Positions 45,401-58,000 of a DNA stretch of 64,000 nucleotides are shown here, piece after piece (position 1 is the first letter of the stretch; each line of letters starts with the position of its first letter). Both the position numbers and the translations under genes were made by a program. Source of the stretch: Galbula dea (Eukaryota; Chordata; Aves; Piciformes; Galbulidae); NCBI GenBank assembly GCA_013399015.1, contig VWZX01000934.1, positions 868,001 through 932,000 on the forward strand, written 5' to 3'. Below the pieces are notes generated by a model, which saw only the letters and a list, made by a program, of their open reading frames with translations, did no database searches and was not told where the DNA came from.

Positions 45401-47334
45401 TCTGTTCTGCCATCATCAAGGCTGCTCTAACCCACTCCACTCCTCAGGTGCGTCTGTGTTAGATGACCCATGGATGTACCAGCCCTTCATCCCTGCCAAG
45501 TTGGGCTGTGTACACTGTATCCTGAGGAACATCATCCCCTGCCTCCCTGTTCACCAAATGATGGGGGCTCCTCTCATTGTGCAGTGACCCAAGGTGGGGC
45601 ATGTCACCTAGTGTCCACGATGCTTTGGTGTGAGGGAAGTTAAATAAAAGCAGAGAGGGATTAAACCTCGAGTCAGGGGATTTGCCAATTAAAATAACTC
45701 CTCCTCCTGCAGGTTTCAAATGATACAAGAGTAGGGAGAGACCCTCCTTATCTCCCTTGTGACTCCTTCCCAGTTTGTTCAGCTTGCTAGGGATTGAGAT
45801 CTGGCTCTTAAGGAGTGAGGGAGCAGCTGGGTCTAGGTTACGTTTCATGCTGTTTAGATAGGATAAACCTTTCCTCCCTATAATTGGGTGATTGGACTTG
45901 TGAGCTTTCTGAGATATTAATCTGGAGACCCTAGAGGGGGTCAGATTAGGTTATGGAGACATAATAGGAAATGCTGCTGTGGCTAGTTTGGGTTATGTGG
46001 GATAGAGTGGATATTCTGCAGTGTTCCCCTGCTGGGCTCCCACTGATAGGGCCTGTGTGGTGGGGTCAAGGAGTGATCTTATCTGGCATCAGATTGACTT
46101 GGTCTTTCCTGGGAGCAACTGCCTGTGAACTCTTTCCATCTCTCTAATCCTCCTTGTCCAGAGAACAGGATCATGACCTTTTCTTTGCTGCAGGGAGGGG
46201 TGGGTGGTGCTGACCTACTGCTGGGCCTTATTGGTAGAGGAGAGAACGTCTTTTTTTCAAATGGGCATCAATTCTCCAGGAACTCTGGGATAGAAAAAGC
46301 TTCATATTCTGAACTGATGTTCTTTGGACCAAGTAAAGTCTTTCTCCTTGCTAGCCTGTGTCGTGGCAGTCGTGGGGAAAGGGTTGATACATCCCAGAGG
46401 CATCTGTGCCATGTGGGAGATGTATTTGAGGAAGGATGGTATGTTGGTCCAGTGAGATGAGCCTGTCCCTGTGGCCAAATGAGTGTTTCAGAGCTGTACT
46501 GATTAGGGATGCTGCACTGAAGCAGCATCCTGAGAGGTACTGGGGAAGGGAAAACCACCACATTCACTTCACAGACCTGTTGGGTGTGTGGGTTAATATT
46601 TCCTCCTGTTCTTGTGTGCTGTGTCTGGGAGCAGCTCTGCAGTGTTGCTGGACCTGAGTTCTGCTGTTACAAGCCTGGCTCCAGGCACTGGTCTGCTGTG
46701 CTCCTTCCAGCCCTCATTTCTTTTTATTAACAGTGAGATGACAGATAGAGGATGGTCATTAATTTAATAAAGGAAGTTTCTGATCACGACTACAGAAGCA
46801 AGGTCCTGAGGTTTTTGTGGTGGTCTGGTGACTCATCCTGATGAAACTGGGATAGGAAATACCTCACTAGAGCTCAGAGCATGGCAATGGTTCTTCCTAC
46901 GTAGCAGCCAGGCTCCTACAGCCATTTTACCATCCTTGGCTGGGCTGCCCTTGGGACTGGCATCATCAATGTGAGCATTATCCCATTGAGAGGACCTGAA
47001 TTTCAGCTCCAGAGAGACCCATGGTCCTATACAACTAGGTCAGTTTTCTGGCTTTAATGGGGCTCTTTCATTGTTTCTCTAGTGCTGGCCCTGAATGCCT
47101 GCCTAGAGTGATGGTGGAGTGAGGAGTATTGAGCTATGGCTGAGGGACCCCATTCTTCATCTCTCACTTTGTGACAGTCGTGTGTGCACAGTGGTGAGAA
47201 CACTGAGGGCAGAAGTCCAGGTGCTAGCAGCATGGCTGTCCTGTGAGAGGAGAGCTTGTACACAATCATGGATGATATAAGGCTCTCTTTTATCCTGTGG
47301 TGTTATTTGTGGAAAGGGATAAATCTTACCAACT

Positions 47335-47415
47335 TCATTGTACAGTCTGGGAAATTGAGGCACTCGGCAGTAATGGCCAAAAAATTGTGTGTGGACTCTA
47401 AATCCAGGAGAGCCA
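47335..47415 (-). mobile_element. MIR-like ancient SINE remnant, - strand
   Basis: CATTGTACAGTCTGGGAAAT and TGAGGCACTCGGCAG match antisense MIR (CATTTTACAGATGGGGAAAC, TGAGGCACAGAG). The tail GGACTCTAAATCCAGGAGAG parallels the GAACCCAGG end of such elements. Confidence 0.5.
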
Positions 47416-48129
47416 GTGAAGAACAAGGGCTTTGAATTCATGTGCAGTTAGTATTTACTGTCCTTGCTGATCTCAAGCCTCCATGTTCATGCTTGGCTGC
47501 AGATTATTTTCAGATCTCAATTTCCAGTAGCTCTAGAAAACCTTGGTGTTGTCTTGGTGGGTGGAGAGTGCCAAACCCAGACAAATGTACCTGTCCTGCC
47601 AGGGACCAGGGTGAGCAGGAGCAATAGCTACCCCTAGGTATTAAAGATGCTATTGAGTCTGCTCCATCCTGCTGCACAGCTCTCACGGATGGGGGTGGTG
47701 GCCATCCCATCTGAGTGCCTTGGTGTGTGCCAGATCCTGTGGGGACAATGTGCTGTGGCCATGGGGACTGTTCCCCCTTGACTTCACTGGAGGTCCTCCC
47801 ACAGGCCTGCAGCTGGTGGAGCTTCCACTGCTAGACACCCCCAGGATAGTGTGATGGTGTCCAGCAGCACAACCCCACCTTGGCACCCTGCTTTCTGAGG
47901 ACAAAGGCATGAGACCATTGTCTCTTTATTTAAGCTAAGGAGCTTTCTTTGAAAGATTCCAGTCCTCGAGGATGAGCTGAGAGAAGCATCAATAGCTGCT
48001 TAAACTTGGGCACTGGGGCCCCTAGATCTAAAGAGAGGCTGCATATTCCCCTCCCAGGAGGGGCTGGGAGGACTTTTGGCTCCTGCCCTGCCTGGCTCCA
48101 GCTCCCAACCTCCCCTTTCCCTCCTGTCC

Positions 48130-48552
48130 CGAAAGCGGGCGTCTGCAACGAAGCATGCCAGGGCTTGTTGGGAACGGGGCTGGAGAAGGGAGTGTGTGAG
48201 CTAGAGACATGGCCCCGACTGGGGTGGGGGAGGACGTGGGAAAGCCAACTGGTTCATCTGGGCAAGGCTGGGATAGCTCAGGAGGTGGGTAGCTGGACAG
48301 GAGCCCCCCACTCACCCCAGCTGTGCATTGTGAGGGTTAGCTGCTCAGCATCTGCCTGCATCCTCCAGCTGCAAATATCTGGTGTGTCTGTTGGGAGCAC
48401 GCCGGAGCTGCACCGGGACCGACCCTGTTTCGGGTCAGTCGGCTCCCTTCGGCTCCCGAACGTGGGCTGATCCTGCACCCTGGGTACTCTGGTGCCTGTG
48501 GGGAGCGGGGGGTCTTCTCCCACCTGGGGTACCCCACAAGCAGGGTGCTGGG
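48130..48552 (+). promoter_or_regulatory. CpG-enriched patch ending in a strong splice donor
   Basis: CpGs cluster at 48131-48240 and 48398-48475 (CACCGGGACCGACCCTGTTT, then CGGGTCAGTCGGCTCCCTTC). A consensus donor GTGAGT begins at 48553. No ATG lies between 48390 and 48552. It could mark a non-coding alternative first exon of ASTN2, or be incidental. Confidence 0.3.
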
Positions 48553-48689
48553 GTGAGTCTCTGTCCTCCTCCCTGCATGCACAGCAGTGGGCAGATGCTG
48601 TGGGGCACAGCAGAGTCAGGCAGTGAGGCTGGGATGGGAAATGCCTTCCTCCCTGCCCGGCATCCTCATCAGCCAAGCTCCTCGAGCAC

Positions 48690-49500
48690 ATGATGGATTC
48701 CCTTTATCTGCTAATACTGGTCATAAAACAATCCAGATCTGTCCATAATCCTGTTAGAGCCTTTGACTCTTGCTCCTGTGACTCCCGGCAGCACTAATTA
48801 CAGATACTCACGCTGGTGATTAATGACTTGATTCATCTTCGGCAGCACTACTTTTGCACATGAAGCCCACTTTCCCCCCACAAGGATTTGTGCAAAGGGG
48901 AGAAAGAAAAAAACCCCAACAGCAAAGAAACGTAGTGTTGGCATTTTGCCTTCATCTGGCCCTTCTGCATCCTGTCCATCCTTTCACTCCTTTCCCCCCC
49001 CGCCCCAGCCTTTCATCTTGGAGGGAACGATCCTAATTGCAGCGTGCTCTAATTCTGCTGCACTGTATCCCATAAATCACTTGGACACAGGGAGCATTTT
49101 CCTGCTCCTTAACAAAAGGAGGGGGAATTTTCTCCTCTGCTGCGTGTTTTACAAGTGACTAAATGCATCGAGGCACCTTTGAAGCAATGACTTCATCAAT
49201 TGCTCATCCTGCAGATGCGCTGCTGGTTCTGTATGCCTGATCAGAATCCCACATTTATTAGGATGAAATGATTCTCCGATCGTTTTTCTTCCGCCGCAAG
49301 GACAGAGAAGTTGAGTGATGTTCCTTGCTCAGCTACGTAAGCACCATTTCTTGCCTCATTACTGAGCCTGAGATATTTTTGTTCCATCCTGAAACTTCTC
49401 CAAATGAACATGAGTAACGTTAGGTCTCGGGCAGAAGCGCTCCCAGGACACTAGAGAAATCAACGTATTCAGGGTGCCTACAAAGTTGCTTTAGATCTTT
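48690..49500. promoter_or_regulatory. Candidate conserved non-coding block
   Basis: About 800 bases without repeats, rich in homeodomain-type words (GCACTAATTACAG, GATTAATGACTTGATT, CGATCCTAATTGCAGCG) and isolated CpGs (CTCCGATCGTTTTTC). The 11-mer CGGCAGCACTA occurs twice, at 48786-48796 and 48840-48850. Open frames are short. It is very unlike neighbouring GC-rich intron. Confidence 0.4.
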
Positions 49501-51554
49501 CTCCTCTTTCTTTCTAATTTTGCTCCCCTCTCCCCTCCATTTTTCACGAGGCACACATCTGTGTGAGTGATCTCATGTCTTGGGGCATCATACAAAGAGG
49601 ATCAGGAGTAAAGTGTATGTTTCTCCTACCTAGAGACCATCCAAGCTGGAGGGTTCTTGCTCTGGGTTAGCAAATCCTTACGAGGCTGCTGGCAAATACA
49701 CTGGGTGTGTAGCTGAGCAGGAGGGGTGTGGAAGGGCTGGCTGAATAAAAAAGGATGTGGTGAACACAGGCTGAGCATCTCCAAGGAGGAGACACTGTGA
49801 CTGGTGAGGACAGAGAGCAGTAAACACAGGCAAATTCACACATTGTCTTAAAAACTGCAGTCAAGCTGTTCTGTTGGAGTAGTGGCTTACAGCAGAAGCC
49901 CTTAACTCATCTGCTCTTCTCCAATCCCAAGTAAAACTCCTCTTTTAGGAAGGATGGAGCTTGTTTGAATTCAGGCAGGAATTCTACCCTGCCTCCTTTC
50001 AGTTCATCTGCCCTTGATTCACTTCTGAACCCAGAAAGTGCCTGGGGAGGGTTGGATTTTGCACCATGTCTAATGGACCAAATGGGGTCCATTTTGAACC
50101 AGAGCTGGGTTTAAGGCTGTGGTTTGGAAGGAGCTGTGGTGATGCTGGAGAGCCTCACCTGGATGATGTGCTGTGCTGGGATGAGGAGGTACAGGAGAGA
50201 GGATGGAGAAGGAGCACTGGGGGTGGATTGTTTCCTTCTGTTATAGTGTGAAGTAGTGCACCAAGGCCCCCATAACACAGAGTGAGAAAGTACTTGTTCA
50301 GCACTTGAGAGGAGCTTGGCTTTGGCAAGAGACCAGAGAAAAGTAGGCAACTGCTTTGGAGAGGTTGAAGTGAGGGCACCTCTGGACCTAGGAGATGTAC
50401 CAAAGCCCAGAGCCATACAGAGAGGTGCTTGTTTTATTTTGCCAACAGCAAGCTGGCAAGACATGGGCTGTTTTCATGGCAAATCCACTGTCCTGCTGTC
50501 TGCCCAGCCTCGCTTCACATTGCCTGGAACACGGGGCCAGCTGCTAACCGCTAGTAGAGCAGAGACCCCAGCCCTGGTTGGCACCAAATCCCACTCTTTC
50601 TCATCCCCATTACAGGGGCTTAGGTTGGGGTGGATGAAGAGGGGTTGTTGCCGAAAACAACCCACGCCAGGAAGCAAAGGATGCTGGTAAATGTGGGTTC
50701 TTTGCCTACAGAGGGGGCTCCTGCACTGCCCAAGGCTGGCTGGGCTGAGAAGGCAGGAGAAGGGATGCAGCGGCTGCCAGATGACCTTTCTCAAACAGTT
50801 CATGGGTTTCCAGAGCAGCCGAGGTGTCAGCGGTGTAGAGCAGTCACAGCTTCCCAGTCGCTGGAGGAGGAAGGCAGGGGGCACTCGAAAGGGGAGGAAA
50901 AGGCTCCGTCCTGTAAGGGTGGAAACCTTGCAACCTATTAACCATTTCTCAGCGGAGAGGGATGGAAAGCAAAGCGGCGACTGCTTTTTGCCTGCCCCGT
51001 GCTCACCCATCACCCATCCTTCCTGCCCTTCTCTCCTCTGCCCCTGCCTGCCATTCCCTCCTGGCTCCTGTGAAAGCATGACCGAAGACATTGTGGATGT
51101 AGGTAAAAAATCAGCTCTGTCCCACCAAGCTGGGCAGAAAGCAAAGCACCTAGAACTCCGTGGTCCCCATGGGTTGTGTCTCTGTGCAGAGCCATCTGCT
51201 TCGACAAAGTCTCTGCAATCAGACTTTGTTAGCAGGCAGTGACCCCCCCAAAAACCTCCTCCATCCCTTTTTTAACCAGCTTGTAGCAGGGTGCTCTGTG
51301 TTGTCAGATACCTTGCTGAAAGAGCATTTGGCTCAAGCAAGGGAAGGGGCTGAGTTGCTCTGCCTAAAATTAAGACACTTTTGCTCACAGATGACAAAGC
51401 TGGGGAGTAAATTAGCAGGCACAGTCTGTGAAAGGAAATGTTTCCTTAAACGTTTCCATAAAAGCTAATTGGGCTGTAAGAGCAGGGTACCTGTGGGCTT
51501 GCTGCCTCCTGGGGTTGAGGGTTCAGGGAATTTATTCCTGGCTCAACTAATAAT
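49501..51554 (+). other. ASTN2 intron, no gene seen
   Basis: No exon recognised. A 205-residue open frame on the - strand (50474-51091) has low-complexity Gly/Arg/Gln and Pro/Leu content, no family resemblance and no promoter context, so I do not call it a gene. Confidence 0.65.
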
Positions 51555-51680
51555 TTTCAGTGTGACTTTGAGCAGGTCATTCCAGTTCTTTGTGCCTTGG
51601 TTTCTCTCTCTGTGAAATGAGAAGAATACTCCCTTCCAGAGCACTGATGAAGTTTAAGTACTAAAATTTTATTACTGAGT
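51555..51680 (+). mobile_element. MIR-like ancient SINE remnant, + strand
   Basis: GTGTGACTTTGAGCAGGTCA, then TTGTGCCTTGGTTTCTCTCT and CTGTGAAATGAGAAGAATAC, follows the sense MIR core (GTGTGACCTTGGGCAAGTCA, CTGTGCCTCAGTTTCCTCAT, CTGTAAAATGGGGATAAT). This is the clearest of the five fragments. Confidence 0.7.
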
Positions 51681-54315
51681 TGAAGATCCTTGGCAAAGGG
51701 ATATTATGCAGATAGAAGGTTAATGATGATGATAGGGAGAGAATAAAAGAAGAAATTGCTGTTTTATTTTTATTTTGTTCTTTAAATGATGTTTAATAGC
51801 CAGTTTTCAATTCAGGAATAAAACTCAGTCCTCTGTGACCACCAAATTATCTTGCAAATGCTGTTCTGTGTGCTCTTAAAGCTGGCAGAGGAAGCGAGGA
51901 GCGTAGTCCTCTCTGCTCTTAGGAGCAGTTGGCAAAACACATCTTGACCAGGTAATATCCAGGGAGAGCTCTTCTTTTCCCAATTAGGAAACTTGTCTTG
52001 AGTCATTAATAACTAAGAGAGAACTTCCTGAGAGTCCTTCACCCAGTGTCATGGGTCTATCAGGGGCTGATGGTGACAGTCCCATTGCACCAGGTGTGGT
52101 GTGTGTTGGGACAGCTCCTTGCCCATGGTCTGAGCAGATGGAGAGGATGGAGGGACATGCCCCAGGCTGGGTAGGAAGTCAGGCAGACTGGGCAAACAGG
52201 ACTTCAGCTCTGCCAGAGGGAATTAAAGGCTGAACTGAGCCACTACTGTCCCAGATTCAGATGCACATCCCACCACTGCGATGACCTGGAGAGCAAAGGT
52301 GCCCCTTCCAGGAACAGATCCTGTTAGTCTTTGCAGTGATGCTGGGTACTCAGAGGGGTGCCTGGGGTGTGGGTGCCCACCCAGCCCATAGCTGCTTCCA
52401 CATCCCTGCCCACAGCATGCCCCAGCAGCACTGCTGGCCACCCCAGTTTGTCATCCTCACCACAGCCACCGTAGGCTGTAAACATCAACCACAGTGAGAC
52501 CGAGCACAGTCTGGGGCCCAGTGTTTGCTTATTGCTCTCTGTTTTTCATTTGTTTTTTTCCCCAAACATTAGCTGCATTAAGACTGCCACGTTCCTCACC
52601 TCCAAATGATTCAAAAAGTGAAGGTCAAATTCACAGAATAGTTTTGGCCAGGGAAAAGAACAATGTAGATGAGTTGGTCCCCGGCGGGTGAAGCGTGGGG
52701 GCTGGAGGATGCTGTCTCCTCTCTTTCCGCCGGTTGTGGATGAGGTTTCCTGTCCTAGTGGCAATGTCCAGCCGTGGGGTGGAGGCTGTGTTTGTAAGGA
52801 TGCAGTCTTGGTGCTTGAGCTCTCTTTTTCCTGCTGAATTCCACTTTGGAGAAGTACTTAGTGAGATGTGGTTTGTTAGGGGAGGTAATATCTCTTTTTA
52901 GGCCAATTGGAGAAGGAATCGGGGAAAAGGATCAGCTTTTGGACACACAGTCCTCCTTTAGTCACCAGCTAATCCCAAACACCATCTTCCTACACTCCTC
53001 CTGGTCCAGTAGCTCATTTGAGAGGTGTGAGACCTCTGCCTGTTTTGCTCATCACCTCACACACTATCATATCCCTCTGGTTTCTCATACAACCTTCCTC
53101 TGATCCACCCTTCTGCAAGTCCCCATGACCTCCCATCAAGCTCATTGTCCTGTTTTCTGGTTGCACAGATTTCCACTTTTGAGATTTCCACTTCTGAGAT
53201 TCTTCTGCCCCATTTATATCATTGTGTGTCTTGCAGTGAGCTCCACTCACCTCATCCCTCATGCACAGTGGCAGCCTCACATCTTCTCTGGGATCCCTCG
53301 CTGTGCTGCTGAGCATAAATAGCTTCAGCCTGGAACTTGCAAGCCTACCATGGGTGATGGTGCAAAATACACTTGGGGTATTGTTTTTTGGTTCCCTGTG
53401 CAGTTGCATTTGATTGCAGTTTCTTCCCCAGCTCATCTTTGCTCTCTGACAGCTGGCCGAAGCCTCTGGCAGAGAGCAGCCAGAGTCCTGAGCCAGCTCT
53501 GAAGACCTTGTTGGACCTAATTGTAAAATAACCTTCAGTGGATCTAAACTCTTTCCCCATGAGGCAATTCAAGCTCTTGGTTCACACAGGCAAGCAAATC
53601 TGTGCCAAAAATTGCCATAGTCACACCAACTGCAGGACATTGGTGATTCGTGACCCCTTAATCCAACTTGAGCACCAAGTGTCAGCACAAGGGGAAAAAT
53701 CACTGTAGGAAGGTGCAGGAAGAAACCAAATGGTCTGTGTCCTCTCTTTCAGCCCTGTGATGTGGGACTGTCCTGGCATGAGTCTCTCCCCATGGAGGCT
53801 CTCACTGGCAGAGTAAGGGACCTGTTCCCTTCTGTCCGTGCCTGGAGCTGAGGACTTGAGAACTTGTACTGGTTCTTTACTGGGGGAAGAATCCCACTCA
53901 GAGCCTGTGAGTCCATCACTTTTTCCCTTTGCTCTTGACCTCTTGAATATCTCTGACTTTCTTCCTAGCACTTTAAACAAGGCTTCTAAAGGAGGATCCT
54001 TGCACTGTCCCCATCCTCTCATCATGTTCACTCAAAGCTTTCCCCAAAACCTTCTGTGTACAGACAACTGGTTGTCTCCTCATCCCCATGCCCTCTCTCA
54101 TTGCTCCGTCTCTATCTGGATTCTCCTGGCTGTGTCTGGGAGGGATTCAGCTCTAGCTGTCTACACTGGGGAAGGGAAGAAGCTGTGCTCCCACTAACCT
54201 TCTCACCTTGATAAATACAGTTGTGATGAATTTGTGAAGACATGGGTTGGTTTGGGTTGGTTTTTTGCCTCTGTGTCTGTATAGAGCTGATGTAGGACTA
54301 TGATGATGACAGCAG
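51681..54315 (+). other. ASTN2 intron, no gene seen
   Basis: No exon or RNA gene recognised. A 15-base tandem pair (53168-53182 and 53183-53197, GATTTCCACTTYTGA) is the only repeat noted. Confidence 0.65.
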
Positions 54316-54376
54316 CTCATAGAATATCTTGAGTTGGAAGGGACCCACAAGGTTTGTTAGGTCCAAGTCCCTGAAG
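54316..54376 (-). mobile_element. CR1 LINE 3' scrap, - strand
   Basis: GCTCATAGAATATCTTGAGT and TGGAAGGGACCCACAAGG are the antisense CR1 3' terminus. About 60 bases survive. Confidence 0.75.
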
Positions 54377-54917
54377 CAGGAGTTGTCTGCTTGTATGTAT
54401 GTGTATAAAATCTTTCCCAACCAGATCCTGGTCTCTCTTGGGACCTCAAGGTGCTACTGCAAGATGAAACTACCAAATGCCATAGCTACAGGTCATGCTG
54501 CACCAGTAAAACTCATTGTTGGAAAGAAGAGGAGCTCAGTCTCCCTCTGTGTTTGAGCCAGGCTTTCAGTTGGTGCCAGAGGAGCTGCTCAGGTGTTTGG
54601 TTTGTGTAATGGATGGTAGGGAAGCACCAGGGAAGACTGGAAGGGAGATCCCACACGGTGTGGAATTGCCTCCTGCAGCCTCCCTGGGTGTGCTTTGGGT
54701 CCTGCCACTCACTTGTTGCTTCTTCATACCAGGAATAAACCCAGCCCTTTTGTGACCTTCAGTGATGGGTTAGGATTTCTTTTATTTGTGGACCTTGGCT
54801 TGGCCTTCTGCCACTATTTGTCTCTCCAAAGAAAGGATTCTGCTCTTTCAACTCCTGCATCCAGTTTGGAGGGGGGGGATATTACCAATGGGGGTCAGTA
54901 AATAGCTCATCTGACTT

Positions 54918-55025
54918 CATAATACTTAGCATTTAGATAGTGCTTTCCACTGCCAGAGCCCTTTGCAAACTCCCAGTAATCCTTCCAGCACCCCTCCAGT
55001 TAGGTAAGTATAACTAATCCCAAAC
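54918..55025 (-). mobile_element. MIR-like ancient SINE remnant (3' half), - strand
   Basis: AGCATTTAGATAGTGCTTTC, AGAGCCCTTTGCAAACTCCC and AGTTAGGTAAGTATAACTAA correspond to the antisense MIR/L3-type tail (AGCATTTATATAGCGCTTTC ... GAGGTAGGTAAGTATTATTA). Confidence 0.55.
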
Positions 55026-58000
55026 AAATAGCTGCAGTGTGGAACTAATGTAGAGAATGCATAAGAGCAATTTAAGGTTTGAAAGAAAACTAGTGGGTAA
55101 TCTCACAAGAAAATTAGAGAAAAAGGGCAGAGAGAAAGGAAAAAGCCCAAGTTATTGAATGTGAAAGTTAAATCAGACTTGAGCACCTTAATTTGCATTT
55201 CAAGTAGCCAGCCTGGCTGCAGATATTACAACTGCTTCGTGTAGGTCCTGCCATTTAGAGGTATAAACTGCATCAAAGAGCCAATGGCACATGAAATAAT
55301 GAAATTAAAAATGCCCTCAAGTTCAGCCTTTTTACGCATGTTAGACCTGCTCACATTTTCCATAGAGTTCTTTGTTTTCCTGATCTTACAAACAACACTG
55401 AATTCCATATTTTCTGGGTGTTTATATCTAATAACTCAATTAGTATTAGTTTCCTAATTTCATCCCCTCCTGCCTCTCACCCCTGACGACTGGGAACCTT
55501 CACTAATAGCTTTGTCGAAGTCTCTTGTAATTTGTGTGCCTTGGTTCACTTTTTTTCCCCAGCTCTGGCTGAACAGTTGCATTTGGTTGCCAACAGAATT
55601 AGTTAATTTGTGTTCCATTTGGGATACATTTCTGAGAGCAAGGGCTCAAAATCAGAATCCCTTTGGAAACTGATCCTTGTTCTAGACAATGACTTACCTT
55701 CTTGTGCCTCATGCACCATATACAGGAGATGATGTCTGAGGAGCTTTTGGGGAGGGAAGCTGCAATTAGAGGCTTAGATTTCCAGCTCTGATGGCTCAAC
55801 AGGCCACCTCCTGTCTGCTTTCCAGTGTCAGCTGTGGGAGCTGCACCAGACCTAGGGCTCTAACAGACCAAGTCTCCTATAAAAACCAGTATCTGCCCAT
55901 CCAGGAAATCTCCTTGCAGACTGAGTGACTCTGAGCTTGCAGTCTCCCCGTGTGTATCCTCTGAATGGGTCTTCCCATGTATGGACTTTAAGATATCACC
56001 TTTGTTTAGAGGCACCTCTTTGCTTTTCTTGCACCCATGCACAGCAGTTGTGTCTGATCCCTGTGTTGGGTAAGATGTTGCATCACCACTCAGGTTTTTA
56101 CTGAGTCATTCAGCTGCAGATGCTATTGCAAGTTGCAAGTATCTATAGAACATGAGAAGGACTTCTGGCAGCATTGCTATTGCTCCTGAGCACTGTCTGC
56201 TGCTCCAGGGCCCTGCCATGGAACCAGCATTCACAGCACTGGTGTGTGCCAAAGCCCTGAGTGTCCCTGTTGCCCTGGCTTGGATTGGAGGGGCTTGGGG
56301 TGGCCAGGTGTGATGATGCTGATAGGTGACCCTGGGTGAGCACAAGGGCAAGATTGAGGTGTGCTGGAGGGGTTCTGGCATGGGAGAGGGTTAGACCTCT
56401 GCATAGGGCAGGACATGTAACAGGAGGCTGAGTTCTGACTGGGGCATGGCAGGAGTAAGGACTAAGAGTGGGACAAGCTGTGACCCAGGGCAGGCTAAGC
56501 TATCTAGCAGAACTCAGAGGATGCTCTCCAGGTGCTTTTCTCCCTTATGCTCACCTAAATCCAAAATCCACTGCCTCCTGCCCCAGGTATTTCTAAGCAA
56601 TTACATATTTGCCTCAGACTTCTTGTTCCCTCCATCTTCAGCCCCGTGTTTTGAAAGGAGAGTAATGAAACGTGCCTGAAGAGCACCAAGCATGACCATT
56701 TGTTGCAGAGATCAGGCTCGGGAGAGGCAGGAGGGAGCTTACCCCTCCCTCATACCCCCTCCCCTCCACCCACCATACCTCTCTGCTGCAAACTTCTCAA
56801 GAAGAAAGAATAATAACAGTTTGGCAGGTCTATTCACACAGTGTAAAATTGAATTAGCAGAGGTATGTGAGGAACATGGCTCGATTTCCATGGGGATGAC
56901 GAGATCTTTATCACCAGCCCCCCAGGATTAGCCCCTGCAGCACAAAGCTGCTTTCAACACTGCCGGGTGGGCATCCCCCTGAGAGCCCTGCTGGGGTAAA
57001 ATCGAGGTGATGTCCAAGTTGGGTTGGCCTTGCTGGGCTGTGTGGGGGCTTAGCCAGGGTGGGGAAGTGAAAGGGGAGAGCTGAGCTCAGGGGAAGGCAA
57101 GGTGAATATCTGCAAAGATGCAGGCTGGAGACTGAGCCAGCAATAGGAGGCAGGGAGTGCCCCCTCTTGTTTTCTACCCCCTTTCCTTTGACAAGGTTCA
57201 GCACCTTTTGATACCCTTTGGCAAACCAGTGGGGTTTGAGGGGGTCCTGAGCCAGGGGGGACTGTGGCAGGGGCAGGCAATGGAAGGAGACTGTGTCCTA
57301 ATCCTCAAAATGACAGCACCACTTTCCCTATCTGCTGCTGCTGAGCTCCACCTCCTCCTGCATTCAGTGACAGCTGAGAAAATGGCCAGGACACGACCTG
57401 GAGAGGTGTTAGCCCTGTTATAAAAGGATTATCATCTGTCTGTCCCAGAAAGGTCCCTGCAGCCCATCCAAAAGCTTGTCCAGCCCAGCTCACCCCCATC
57501 AAACCTCAGGGAAGAGCTGAGGCTTCGGCCTGAGTGTGGGTGGCAGTGCCACAGGACAGATGTGAGGGTGCTAGTGATGGGGGAGTGATGGGAAAGCAAT
57601 CCCAGCTTGCTGGGCTGACAGGCTCTGTGTTCACTGCCCTGGACAGCAAAGTGCAAAATGGGAAGGAAAAGTGAGAGGGAAGAGTCCTGTCTGCTCACAC
57701 GCCCCTGCACAGGCAAGCCAAGCTCAGGGGCCAGGGGCTGGGAGCGAGCAGCCTCTTTGCTTCCTCCCTCTCCACCCTGGAGGGACATGGCTGGGTGGAG
57801 ATCTGGCCAATCCTCTTGTCCTTTCACTCACCAGTGCAGCTGAGCTGGGGCAACTGATATCCAGCACCAGCACAGTTCTGGTATCTGCAGCAGGGAGAAG
57901 CACTGTGCATCCCTATAGCAGTGAGGAGAAAGTCCTTGAGTGGGGTGGGAGAGCATGTGGGATGAGTGTGCTGTGGCTTTGGGATGTGCAAGGAAGGGTT

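Larger units (their letters stand above)
40903..48129 (+). other. ASTN2 intron, no gene seen
   Basis: Contains a G-run at 41744-41758, old SINE pieces (listed separately) and a possible CR1 scrap at 42412-42470. No exon or RNA gene recognised. Confidence 0.65.

Noticed and set aside
45060..45430. Open frame with a plausible-looking stretch ending in GGKDRRG
   Set aside because: It does not match any ASTN2 segment I know and lacks a clear acceptor and donor pair in the right phase.
50474..51091. Open frame of 205 codons on the - strand
   Set aside because: Composition is low-complexity, there is no recognisable domain or splice and promoter context, and overlapping frames of similar length exist on the other strand.
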